Below are positions 36,149 through 46,700 of a stretch of DNA of 64,000 bases, piece by piece. The number at the start of each line of letters is the position of its first letter. Position 1 is the first letter of the stretch. Below the pieces are notes generated by a model that did not search any database, was not told the DNA's origin, and saw nothing but the letters and a program-made list of their open reading frames with translations. The stretch is from Paratinospora sagittata. Its lineage: Eukaryota > Streptophyta > Magnoliopsida > Ranunculales > Menispermaceae. A program made the position numbers and the translations under genes. The stretch covers positions 6,445,501-6,509,500 of the forward strand of contig CM069607.1 of NCBI GenBank assembly GCA_035771175.1, given 5' to 3'.

Positions 36149-37765
36149 CGTATGGGGGTGTCAATTTGGGCTACAGCCCATGGTCTTGGCCCGAATCGGC
36201 CCGTTCAGTCTGACAACTTGACTTAAATATTGGGCTGGCCCAGCTCCCGTTATTATAAAGTGGACGAATTAGGATAATCCCTTGAAGTCCGATCCAGCTC
36301 AATGACCTAATATAATATTGTTCGGGTTAAGCCCGTTGCCTGACCCAACAATCTAATATAATATTGTTGGGATTAGGCCTGCTGTCCGATTTATTTAACC
36401 TTTATATATCTTTTAATAAATAAAAATTCTAAATAACAATTTTTATCTATAGATAATACATACTTGTACACTTATAAATCTTCATTATAATTTGTTTTTT
36501 TGCATACATTCTAAAAAATATTTTAAATCTTTTGTTATTAAATTATTAAATAATTTTAGAAACAAAGTCCTCGTTACTATAAAAAATAATATATACATAT
36601 CAAATTCATATAAATTAACTAAAATTTCTTAGCTGACTTTTTATATTATATTTTTTTATTTTTTATAAAGTCTTTGTAATCTTCTATTATTTAAATTAAG
36701 TAGTTTTAAACTTAAAAATTAGAAAAAAAAATCTTTTTTCATTTTCTAAAATATTTCCGTATTTATTCTAAGCACTTTTAAAAATCTTATTGAAGAAAAA
36801 TTATAAAATATATATATATATACATACTGATAAAAATTCTTCACTCAATTTTTTTTATATTATATCTTCTTTATATTTAATCTAAGAAAGGTTTAAAATT
36901 TTACTTTAATTAAGTTAAGTAATTTTTACTTTATATAAATTAATAGTAGGAGTTAACTTAAAATCTATATATCATTTTAATTTTAAGAAAGTTTTTTTTT
37001 AAAAATTACTCTAATCAAATGAAGTAGATTGCCGTTATCATATCCTTTCATATCAATTTTTGGAGATTTTTTTGAAATCTTATTATATTAAATTAAGTAG
37101 GTTACCGTTATTTAAATAAAAAATTATTCAATTTTTTTTACCATATCTATATCATATTAGTTTAGGAAAATGTTTTAAAATTTTAATTTATTAAATTAAG
37201 TAATTTTAAATAAATATATTTTTTAAAGCTTTTAATGATGCTACTAAGTTTTTTTCTGGCAGTAAATATGCTACAATAAATAATTTTCTTTTTCAAATAG
37301 CTAATATTTCACTACAACTCAAAGATCTTATAAAAAATCCACAGACTTTTGAAATTGGTAATAAAATGAGATCAAAGTTTGATAAGTATTTGGGTAAAAT
37401 ACCAATTATTTTTTGTTTGGCTACTTCAATGGATCCTCGTTATAAGTTATTAATTTTAGAAGAAGTTTTTAAAATGATGTGTTGTGATATATCTTTTATT
37501 GACATGAAAGATATTAAAAATTCTGTGGTTGATATGTTTCAAAAATATATACAAAAGTTAGAAAATAATTAATCAAATAATTAATCCAATGCCCTCTAGT
37601 TTAATGCCAACAAAATTAAATAAAGTATCAAGTTTATTATCTAAAAATAATACAAATTTTAAACAATCATGTAAATTACAACATTATTTAGCCAATCTCA
37701 CTATTGATGTTGATATTTTTGATAATTTTGATATATTAGATTGGTGGAATTCTCATAAACATATA
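36149..37765 (+). mobile_element. Relic of a hAT DNA transposon
   Basis: The left edge carries GGGGGTGTCAATTTGGGC followed by GC-rich GGCCCG wording, as at the 5' end of many plant hAT elements. The right part encodes hAT transposase. Between them, 36420-37200 is very AT-rich, so the 5' and central transposase coding is deleted or decayed. The 3' end is replaced at about 37770 by another repeat, so neither terminal inverted repeats nor an 8-bp target duplication can be checked. Confidence 0.6.
37222..37765 (+). pseudogene. hAT transposase C-terminal fragment
   Basis: The frame reads FEIGNKMRSKFDKYLG...MDPRYKL, the conserved block in the hAT catalytic region, and is open from 37366 to 37572. 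After the stop a related frame gives FDILDWWNSH, the start of the hAT dimerisation domain, where the sequence is cut off at about 37765. No functional transposase is possible. Confidence 0.75.
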
Positions 37766-37770
37766 TGATG

Positions 37771-38040
37771 AAGCCAATTTTGGCTTGCCCCACACGTCGC
37801 AAGATATTGTCTCTCCTACGGGCTCCCAAGTTTGATCAACCTCTAAGTTGGGCCATCAAGCGTATGGGTGCTTACATAGAGCGTGCCATAAAGGCAAGTC
37901 CTGGGGGGTTTTATTTTTCTCCTTAGGAAAAAACCTCTTGTTAGCATGAAGGGGTGAGACTTCTTATGTGTCTTAGGTATAAAGAACACATGGTCGATAA
38001 GGCCTTTTTGTTTGCATGAAGGGGGTGCGTACATAAGGCC
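37771..38040 (+). repeat. Repeat R1, first copy
   Basis: Starts GAAGCCAATTTTGGC..CCCCACAC.TCGCAAGATATTGT and continues through GTGAGACTTCTTATGTGTCTTAG. Two further copies are at about 38906-39172 and 39173-39440. It is non-coding and possibly an LTR or DNA-element subterminal repeat. Confidence 0.7.
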
Positions 38041-38045
38041 TTTTT

Positions 38046-38295
38046 GTCACACCCTGGGTTGCACAGCGTGCCCCTTACCCAGGTGTGGGCGCACCCCCTC
38101 GGGGCGAACGCCTAAGCCATTATGGATCCATAATATTGTCACATCTAGCCGAATTCGCGATACCCAACAGGGCCCTAGTAACGGACTAGATTATTTATCC
38201 CCACTATTTATGAATAGTGAAGGGCCTCCCCCCAAGTCGAACTCGCAACCTCCCTTAAGGAGTCTGATTTCGCATTCTGAGTAACCACTGAGCGG
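38046..38295 (-). mobile_element. tRNA-derived SINE, minus orientation (copy 1)
   Basis: On the minus strand a tRNA-like head has an A-box region (GCTCAGTGGTTAC near 38294-38281) and a B-box (GAGTTCGACT, 38244-38235). The body ends GGGTTGC..CCAGGGTGTGAC followed by a short A run (T5 at 38041-38045 on the plus strand). Confidence 0.65.
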
Positions 38296-38460
38296 TTGGT
38301 TCAGTGGCCACTCGGTTGCGACGGAGGACTCCCTGAGGGGGAGGTCCTGGGTTCGAACCGGATAAGGCCCTCCCTGTGCGCTGCAGTGTGCAGGGGGACA
38401 AAGGACACTGTAGTGCGCTACAGTGGAGACAATATTATGTATACGAAGTCCTGACAAAAA
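38291..38460 (+). mobile_element. tRNA-derived SINE, plus orientation (second family)
   Basis: A-box-like TGGTTCAGTGG at 38297-38307 and a perfect B-box GGTTCGAACC at 38350-38359, then a different body ending GTCCTGACAAAAA. The spacing fits an internal RNA polymerase III promoter. It abuts the minus-strand SINE head to head. Confidence 0.65.
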
Positions 38461-38487
38461 GGCCTTATGTATACATGAGGCCTTTTT

Positions 38488-38728
38488 GTCACACCTTGGG
38501 TTGCACAACGTACCCCCTACCCAGGTGTGGGCGCACCCCCTCGGGACGAACGCCTAAGCCATTATGGATCCATAATATTGTCACATCTAGCCGAATTCGC
38601 GATACCTAACAGGGCCCTAGTAACGGACTAGATCATTTACCCCCACTATTCATAAATAGTGAAGGGCCTCCCCCAGAATCGAACTCGAGACCTCTCTTAA
38701 GGAGTCTGATTTCGCATTCTGAGTAGCC
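38488..38728 (-). mobile_element. tRNA-derived SINE, minus orientation (copy 2)
   Basis: Near-identical to copy 1 over its full length, including the short T5 edge at 38483-38487, so both derive from the same source or from local duplication. Confidence 0.65.
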
Positions 38729-38905
38729 CTTTACTATTCATGAATAGTGGGGGTAAATGATCTAGTCCGTTACTAGGGCCCTGTTGGGTATCGCGAATTC
38801 AGCTAGATGTGACAATATTATGGATCCATAATGGCTTAGGCGTTCGCCCTGAGGGGGTGCGCCCACACCTGGGTAGGGGGCACGTTGTGCAACCCAGGGT
38901 GTGAC
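38729..38905 (+). mobile_element. Headless SINE body, plus orientation, forming an inverted repeat with copy 2
   Basis: This is the reverse complement of about 38488-38672 with few differences. With copy 2 it forms a fold-back with arms of some 175 bp. It lacks the tRNA-like head. Confidence 0.75.
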
Positions 38906-39440
38906 ATGTTATCTCTTCTACGGCCTCTAAGTTGGACCATTAGGCCCGTGGGCGCCCACGTAAAGTGTGTCATAAAGCAAGTCCGAGAGGGTTTTGTTTT
39001 TCTCCTAAGGAAAATGTCTAATGTTAGTGTGAGGGGGTGAGACTTCTTATGTGTCTTAGCTATGAAGAGTGCATAGTCTATGTGAGACTAATCTCTGAAG
39101 TTGAATCCACCAATAGTGGGCCCCCAATCTCAGCACCTCCCACGGATGCATCGATCCCCACAGATGACGCCAACTGTTGAAGCCAATTTTAGCCCACCCC
39201 ACACATCGCAAGATATTGTCCCTCCTATAGGCCCCCCGAGTTTGGCCTAAGTTGGGCCATCGGACCCGTAAGTGCTCACGTAGACTGTACCATAAAGCAA
39301 GTCCCGGGGGGTTATTTTTTTCTCCTTAGAAAAAGGTCTCTTGTTAGTGTAAGGGGGGTGAGACGTCTTATGTGTCTTAGCTAGAAAGAATACATAATTG
39401 ATATAAGACTAATCATTAGGGTTGAACCCCACCAACAGTA
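38906..39440 (+). repeat. Repeat R1, second and third copies in tandem
   Basis: Copy 2 (about 38906-39172) and copy 3 (about 39173-39440) share the CTCCTA..AAAA..TCT..TGTTAGTGT..GGGGTGAGAC block and the TATGTGTCTTAGCTA stretch. The junction GACGCCAACTGTTGAAGCC lies near 39165-39183. Confidence 0.7.
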
Positions 39441-39834
39441 GCCCCTCTACTTGATCACAAAATAACAAAATGTCGCGAATACATTAAAAGTCACAAAATC
39501 AATCTAATAAAATCACAAAAGTAATACAATAAAAGTTATAAAATCAATACAATAAAACTTCAAAATCAACACAAATAAAAATTTATTTCAAATTTCACAC
39601 AATATCAAATAGTAACAAGTTTAAGAAAACACCGTTCTACTATTCTGACATTTTTAACATTGTGCTTGTTGATAAAATTGTTGTACTTGATTCAAATACA
39701 AAATTAACAAACAAAAAAATATGATCGAATCGTAAAATAAGTTTTTTTTTTTTTTTAAAAAAAAGGTTGGTCGGCATAAATAGTGGATGGCGAACAGGGT
39801 AAAAATGTGATTGAATTATAGTGTTGATCTCCTA
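39441..39834. other. Spacer
   Basis: AT-rich DNA with direct repeats of ATAAAA/TCACAAAATCAA type around 39485-39580. No gene. Confidence 0.5.
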
Positions 39835-39856
39835 GTGAACACAATAAATCTGTGCA

Positions 39857-40321
39857 GCGATGCCTTCTTTTTAGAAGGTCTCATGTTTCAGCCTGCTTAT
39901 ATTCATCTCGGCAACCTAACAAAAGAACTATGTTATAATCTCCGACGCATAAAAGACATGAAGGTATATAATTTTTACCTGCTACAATCATAATTTGACC
40001 AACAAACATGTAACTATTAGTGCTGGATTGAGTATAAGTTTTATAAGTTTTTACATACGTGTCTAGGGTGGGAAGGAAGAGAACTCCTGTGGAGAAATGG
40101 GCATCAAATTACAAACTGACACAGTAGAATTACAAATGCAAAAGCTCTTGCAACATGTGGTTCAATCACACGAGAACAGCGCCACCCTTGGAAACGAAGT
40201 CAAGCAAGCATTCATGGTTGTTGCCAAGAGCTTCTACTACACAACTTTCATTGAAACCAAAACCATCAAAGTTCACATTGATAAGGTACTGTTCGGTAGT
40301 GATAACCAGAGTCAAGATTAA
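39857..40321 (+). pseudogene. Two exon-like segments of an unrecognised gene
   Basis: Segment 1 (about 39857-39963) follows a CAG acceptor-like site, ends AAG before GTATAT and reads as ordinary protein (MFQPAYIHLGNL...LRRIKDMK). Segment 2 (about 40070 or 40127 to 40321) starts after an acceptor-like CTAG or CACAG and reads ELQMQKLLQHVV...VKQAFMVVAKSFYYTTF before a stop. Codon texture and splice-like edges suggest a real plant gene, or a fragment carried by a transposon. I cannot name the family, and no upstream exons are visible, so it is probably a partial copy. Confidence 0.4.
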
Positions 40322-40799
40322 AGTTATTATAGTTACTATCATGTAGTTAATTGTTTGTTTTAGATCTAGATCAGCTTATAGGAGAACGCCGTGTGTCTTA
40401 ATCTGTTATGCTCCTATATATATATATATATGAGAGAGCTCTGCCATTGTAAATTGGGTTGGAATGTTATAATAACCGTGATTTCTAGTTCTTCTCTGCA
40501 CTTCTGTACCTTCTTCTTCTTCTCTGTTTTTCCTTCTGGTGGTACTTTGAACTTGTTATATACAAAAGAGGATACTTGAATAATTACCCACCTAAAGCAC
40601 TGCTACCATGAAACTTGTACTGTATTGAAGGAATTTTCCAAGGAAGGAAGTTTTATGTAATCTTGTATTGATTGTTTTCCTAATAAATGGTCAAAGAAAA
40701 ATTTGTAGAGCATTAATGCTACCACCCGGAGCAACTGGCAAATTAAGAAAAAGGAAAAATAACACTCACATGCATTGGTGCACACCTCAACTCTCTAGA
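40322..40799. other. Spacer before the SIRE-like element
   Basis: AT-rich, with an (AT)n near 40418-40430. Nothing coding is recognised; it may hold the 3' flank of the unit to its left. Confidence 0.4.
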
Positions 40800-42782
40800 G
40801 TTTTTTGATTCTGAAAAATGAAAATGAATCTCTCAAAAAGATAAATGAAGACCTTAACAACACTGTAATCAAGTTTACAAATGGTCAAAAATTATTTGAC
40901 ATGATGTTAGAATCACAACAATGTGTTTTTGACAAGGTTGGTTTAGGCTATACTGAATGGTCAAAACAAAAATAGTATAACACTCTACTGACCAAGAGAC
41001 CTAAATGTCATAAATGTCATAGGGAAGGTCATATTGTATTAAGATGCAATGTTAGGAATGTAAAGAAAAGGAAACTTGCATTGGTAGAAAAGAGTATTCT
41101 TATTGATGCTAACATGCATGGACCCAAAGCAACGTGGGTACCAAAATCAAAAGTATTTTACGTTGTGTAGATAAACAAAAATGAAGAAATATGGTATCTG
41201 GACAATGGATACTCAAGACATATGACTGGTGATAAGTCAAAGTTCTTGTGCATTAAGGGAAAGAATGGCAGAGACATATGACTGGTGATAAGTCAAAGTT
41301 CTTGTGCATTAAGGGAAAGAATGGCAGAGACATATGACTGGTGATAAGTCAAAGTTCTTGTGCATTAAGGGAAAGAATGGCAGAAATGTCTCCTTCAGAG
41401 ACAACAACAAAGGTGAAATTGCAGGCATTGGAACCATTGGTAACAATTTCTTATCCATTTTTTATATTCTTTACATAAAATGGTTGAAACATAATCTCTT
41501 GAGCATAAGTCAATTATCTGACAAGGGATGTGATATTTCTTTTGAAGTAAATAGGTGCATTGTTAAGTATGCAAATTATTTTGTTGCATTCATAACATCT
41601 AGGCATTGAAATGTTTATTGCACAAATCTTGATGATATGGAGAAATAAAATGTTACATGTTTGAGTGTTATATCTTGTGATGATGCATGGCTCTAGCATA
41701 GGAGGTTAGCTCATGTTATCTAGGCTAGCTAAAAATGACCTTGCCAAGAATATTCCAAAAGGAATTTACTCAAAAGACAAGGTGTGTAAACCATGTCAAT
41801 TGGGCAAGCAGACTAGATCATCATTTAAGAGCAAGAGGTATCAATCTACCACTAGAGCTCTCGAATTGATTCACATGGATCTCTTCGGACCTACCAAGAC
41901 TCAAAGTTTATGAGAAAAATCATATGTTTATGTAATTGTTGATGACTTTACTAGATACACTCGGGTATTCTTTCTAGCACTTAAGTCTGAAGTGTGTGAA
42001 TTGTTCATTAAATTTTGTAAAAAAGTTGAAAATGAAAAAGAATATAAAATAAACATAGTTAGAAGTGATAGAGGAGGAGAATTCGTTAATAAAAATCTTG
42101 AAGAATTTTGTAACAATCAAGGTTACACTCACCATCTATCGGCCCCTATGACACCTCAACAAAATGGTGTCATTGAAAGGAAAAATAGAACTTTGCAAGA
42201 AATGTGTAGGACAATGCTTAGTGAATATAACACTGCAAACTATTTTTGGGCAGAAGCTATTAACACTACATGTTATGTAATGAACAAAATTCTGATTAGA
42301 AAAAATTTGAACAAAACTTCATATGAATTATGGAAAGGTAGAGCACCCAACATCAACTATTTTCGAGTATTTGGATGTAAGTGTTTTATCCTCAATGATA
42401 AAGATAATTTAGACAAATTTGAACCTAAGTTAGATATTGGAATATTCTTATGATATTCTTCCCACAGTAGAACTTACAGAGTTTATAACAAAACTACTCG
42501 AAGTGTACAAAAATCAATTCATGTAAATTTTGATGAAGCCAAAAATAAGAAATGTCTTGAGGAAGGAATTAGGCAAATGAACCTTAAAGATGATGATGCT
42601 CCCAAGAAAACTCAAAACATAGGACCTAATAATGACAAATCATTAGAAGTATCAAAGAACTCTAAATTGCTCCAAGATCACCCCAAATAGCAAATATTAG
42701 GTGATCCAACTAAGGGTGTATCCACTAGAGCTTCAATTCATAGAGATCAAGAGTTTGTTGCTTTTGTATGTCAAATTGAACT
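40800..42782 (+). pseudogene. SIRE/Maximus-like Ty1-copia element: gag C-terminus, protease, integrase
   Basis: Gag's coiled-coil-like end and the QQCVFDKVGLGY block (about 40910-40950) precede a zinc knuckle CHKCHREGHIVLRC. The protease site reads YLDNGYSRHMTGD, with Asn in place of the usual Ser after the catalytic Asp. A 56-bp triplication at 41216-41383 breaks the frame. Integrase spans about 41700-42455 (CKPCQLGKQ, DLFGPT, VDDFTRYT, APMTPQQNGVIERKNRTL), with the DDE residues readable and stops at 41911-41913 and 42451-42453. The copy breaks off after VAFVCQIE at 42782, where gypsy sequence begins, and resumes at 52220. About 100 residues of RT are missing across the junction. The 5' LTR is not seen. 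Confidence 0.85.
41216..41383 (+). repeat. Perfect 56-bp triplication in copia protease
   Basis: Three adjacent copies (41216-41271, 41272-41327, 41328-41383) begin AGACATATGACTGGTGATAA and appear identical. Fifty-six is not a multiple of three, so each extra copy shifts the frame. Confidence 0.95.
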
Positions 42783-43429
42783 GTCTTCCGGACGAGATCA
42801 GGCTACCAGCAGTTGAGGATTAGAGAAGAAGATGTCCCAAAAACTGCCTTCCATACGAGATATGATCACTATGAATTTCTAGTCATGCCATTTGGGTTGA
42901 CGAATGCACCTGCGATGTTCATAGATTTGATGCAGAGGGTGTTTAGAGCGTATCTAGATCACTTCATCATTGTTTTCATTGACGATATTTTGATATATTC
43001 CAAAACACGTGAGGAGCACAAGCAACACCTCAGGATCACATTGCAGACATTAAGGGAGCATAGGCTATATGCTAAGCTCAGCAAATGTGAGTTTTGGATT
43101 TCAGAAGTGAAATTTTGGGTCATGTGGTTAGTGCAGATGGTATCTTTGTTAATTCTGCTAAGGTTCAGGCGATTATTAATTGGCCAAGACAGATCACAGT
43201 GACGAAAATTATGAGTTTTCTGGGTTTGGTTGGGTACTACATAAAGTTTGTGAAAAACTTTTCAAAGTTAGCTATCCCACTTACTAAGTTAACCCAGAAG
43301 AACGTTCCTTTTGTGTGGACCGATGCCTGTGAAGAAGCTTTTGCAGAGTTGAAGAAAAAACTTACTATCGCACCTGTTTTGGTACTTCCAGAACGTAGGC
43401 AAGAGTTGGTGATTTATACCAATGCATCT
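42783..43429 (+). pseudogene. Tekay-like gypsy reverse transcriptase (5'-truncated), left piece
   Basis: The element starts abruptly within RT ([16 protein letters not shown]) and has an intact FIDD catalytic block (FIDDILIYS). It runs through the thumb and the RNase H start (FVWTDACEEAF), with a frameshift near 43095-43200. It is interrupted in RNase H at 43430 by the Ale-like copia and continues at 48244. The 5' LTR, gag, protease and first part of RT are absent, lost at the same junction that removed part of the host copia. Confidence 0.88.
43425..43429 (+). repeat. Left target-site duplication of the Ale-like copia
   Basis: CATCT, repeated exactly at 48244-48248. Confidence 0.9.
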
Positions 43430-43681
43430 TATTAGAGAGAACATATGTATAATGTCCAGAAGGTTCTAGATGATTCTAGTATAAGGTACAATTAGTTATA
43501 ACTGTTTAGGTTGTTGAGTTTGTTATAGGAGAAGTTGTTACATTAATAGCTCATTTTCTTGTATATATATATTGTCTTGTTCTATGATTTTCAATAACAG
43601 AACTTCTTCCAACAACTCTACGTTCTTTTTTCTCAATTCACATTGTTTCTCTGTTCTCAATCTAAGAAGCTTGGTTTCATA
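43430..43681 (+). repeat. 5' LTR of the Ale-like copia
   Basis: 252 bp, TATTAGAGAG...TTTCATA. The ends are TA...TA, not TG...CA, and both LTR copies agree. Confidence 0.9.
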
Positions 43682-43693
43682 TGGTATCAAAGC
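43682..43693 (+). other. Primer-binding site of the Ale-like copia
   Basis: TGGTATCAAAGC directly follows the 5' LTR and matches, with one change, the complement of the 3' end of plant initiator tRNA-Met. Confidence 0.85.
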
Positions 43694-43702
43694 CACACAA
43701 CG

Positions 43703-46700
43703 ATGAGTTCCTCTACTGCAGAGGCTCTGCCATTATATAATGCTAGAAATTTTGTATTTTCTTCCTTAGTCATTCCACCAGTAAATGTTACTTTCGAAAT
43801 CAAACTTGATCTAAGTAATTATTTGGTTTGGAAGTATCAAATGCTTACTTTAATATATGCTTATGGTCTTGAGAAGTTTATTGTTGGCTCATTGGCAGAA
43901 CCTACAAGGTTTCTTGGTACTTCTTCTGTGATAAATCCAGATCACGTCATTTGGTCTCGAATCAATGGAGTTTTGAAGAGCTGGTTTTTTGTTTCAGTGT
44001 CTGAAAATCTCACAAATCACATAGTGAGGAAGAACACTGCATTTGATATGTGGCGGTTATTGGAGTAGGTTTATTTTGCTTCATCTAAAGCTCGAGTGAT
44101 GGAAACCAAAGGACAGCTTCAAATGTTTCATAAAGGAGAAAAGTCGATCAATGATTATGTTGAGCGTGCAAAGAAATTATCTGATCAATTGGCAGCCGTA
44201 GGAGAGCATGTTCTTGAAAAAGATTTAATCATGCATATTTTCAATGGATTGGGAGTTGATTACAATCCTTGCATTTGTTCTTTAAATATTCGCACTGATA
44301 ATCTCTCGCTGGAAGTGCATAGCCAATTGCTTTCCTATGAGAATTGTCTTGAGCAGCAAAGTAAGTTTTTGGATCAGCAGGTGATTCAAGCAAATCTGGT
44401 TCGTGCACCTAATCAATGTTTTTCTCCATTCTCTTTTGGTTGTGGCAGAGGAAAGTCCTTTTTTGGTTCATCTTCTTCCCAATTTGGTTTTACTCCTGGT
44501 TTTACAAATCAGTCTAATCAATATGTTTCTATTGGTGCTCTCCAAGCTATTAATTCAAATACTGGTTTTCAAAATCCTATTGCAAACTTTATTGGACAGT
44601 TTAATACAAATGGACGTGGTCGTGGTCGTGGAAAGAATAAGAAACGTAATGTTCAATGCCAATTTTGTGGTAAAAATGATCATGTGGCTTCTACTTGTTT
44701 CACTCTTCAGAATTTGTTGAATACTTCTTCATCTTAATCACCTCAGGCCAATTCTTCTTCTTCTAATACTAGCAACTCACTTGTTGCCTTTCTTCCATCT
44801 GGTTCATCATCTGTTCAAGATGCACCTTCCACCTCTTTGATCTTGGATAGTGGAGCTAACAATCACATTACTAATAACATTGCAAATCGTCACAATCCTA
44901 TGGTCTATCCTCTTATGGACAATGTGGTTGTAGGTAATGGAAGCAAACTTCCTATATCTCATGTTGGTTCTTCTAGTATTGTTACTTCAGATGGAGTTTT
45001 TAATCTAAATAATGTGTTGCATGCTCCACATTTGCAAGCTAATTTGATATCGGTTCAAAGAGTTTGTTGTGATAACGATGTATATGTCGAATTTCATTCA
45101 AATTGTTTCTTTGTGAAAGACAAGGTTTCGAGGAAAGTTCTTCATCAAGGAATGGTTGATAAAGGCTTGTTCAAGTTTATCTCTCGTTCAGCCGGTTCTA
45201 TCACGGATGTTGCATCCAACACTGCTCTTCTTACTACTAGTTCAATCCATGATCGTCTTGCACATGTTTCTCAGCCTATTGTCGATCGTACTGTGGCTTC
45301 TTATCATTTGCCTATCTTGGATAGAAAATTTGATCTTGCTACTGTTTGCCAAGCTTGTGCTTTAGCCAAGTCTCATAGATTGTCGTTTGGTTCTACACAT
45401 GTAGCTGCTGCCAAGCCTTTTGAATTGTTGCATTTTGACATTTGGGGACCTTTTCCACCGCTTGGTGTGAATGGTAAGCGTTACTTTCTCCTTATAGTTG
45501 ATGATTTTACAAGATTCCAATGTATATATTTTCTTAAAACTAGGGATGAGATTGTTCCTATCTTTCTTAAGTTCAAGTCTATGATTGAAAATCAATACAA
45601 TCTTCGACTTAAATCAATACAAAGTGATGGTGTTTGTGAATTCAAACCTCTTGCTACTTTTTTAGAACAATGTGGAATTACTTATAAATTGATTTTTCCT
45701 TATACATCTCAGCAAAATGGTATGGTGGAGTCTAGACATAAATGGATTGTTGATACTGGTTTGACTCTATTGTTTAAAGCTAATGTTCCCTTGGTATATT
45801 GGCCCTATGCTTTTTGCATAGCTGTGTTTACTCTAAATTGAATACCAACCAAAGTGTTGTCTCATGCATCCCCTTATGAAATGTTGTACTCAAAGTCTCC
45901 AGATTATGCTTTTCTTCGAGTGTTTAGTTGTTTATGCTTCCCTTGTCTTAGACCATACACGAAAAACAAACTCCAAGCTAGATCAGCTACTTGTTGTTTT
46001 CTTGGTTATACTCCAAATCAAAGAGGATATGTTTGTCTTGACTTAGCCACTAGAACATGTTATGTAAACCGACATGTTGTATTTGTTGAAACTCAATTCC
46101 CTTTTATTCAACTTAATCATACTCCCTTGGATTCTCCTCAATCTTCTGTTAAAATAGCAGTTCATATTCCCTCTTGGTTACGACCTGGTTCTCTATCACA
46201 GTCACCACAATCTGCCAATTCTAATTCAGAGCAACTTCATCTAGTGGACTCTCCTGTAGTCCAGTCGACTCCTTTGCATTCAACCAACTATCCTACAGAA
46301 CAGTTGACTGGTTCTACATCCCCTGCTTTTGCTACACCATCATCTTTCTCTTTGGAGCCTTTTCCTTCTTCGTATATAAATTGTCATCCTATGTTAACTC
46401 GTTCCAAAACTGGTCGTTCTCGTCCTAAGGTGTTTCCTGCCCCCACTTTGCCTACTGAACCCACTACCTATAAGCAAGCTTCCAAGCAAATTGAGTGGCA
46501 ACATGCTATGGACGAAGAATATGCTGCTCTTGTTAACAATCATACATGGGACTTGGTTGAAGTACCATTTGATGCAAATGTAGCTGGTTGTAAATGGGTG
46601 TATCGTCTCAAGACTAAACCGGATGGTTCTATTGACAAATACAAGGCTAGGCTTGTTGCTCAAGGTTATGCTCAAACGACTGGACTTGACTATTCTGAAA

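Noticed and set aside
38290..38360. A functional tRNA gene
   Set aside because: A- and B-box wording is present, but no acceptor stem or anticodon arm pairing is evident and a SINE body follows; it is a tRNA-derived SINE head.
41216..41383. CRISPR-like direct repeats
   Set aside because: The three units are head to tail with no spacers and lie in a copia protease gene of a plant genome.
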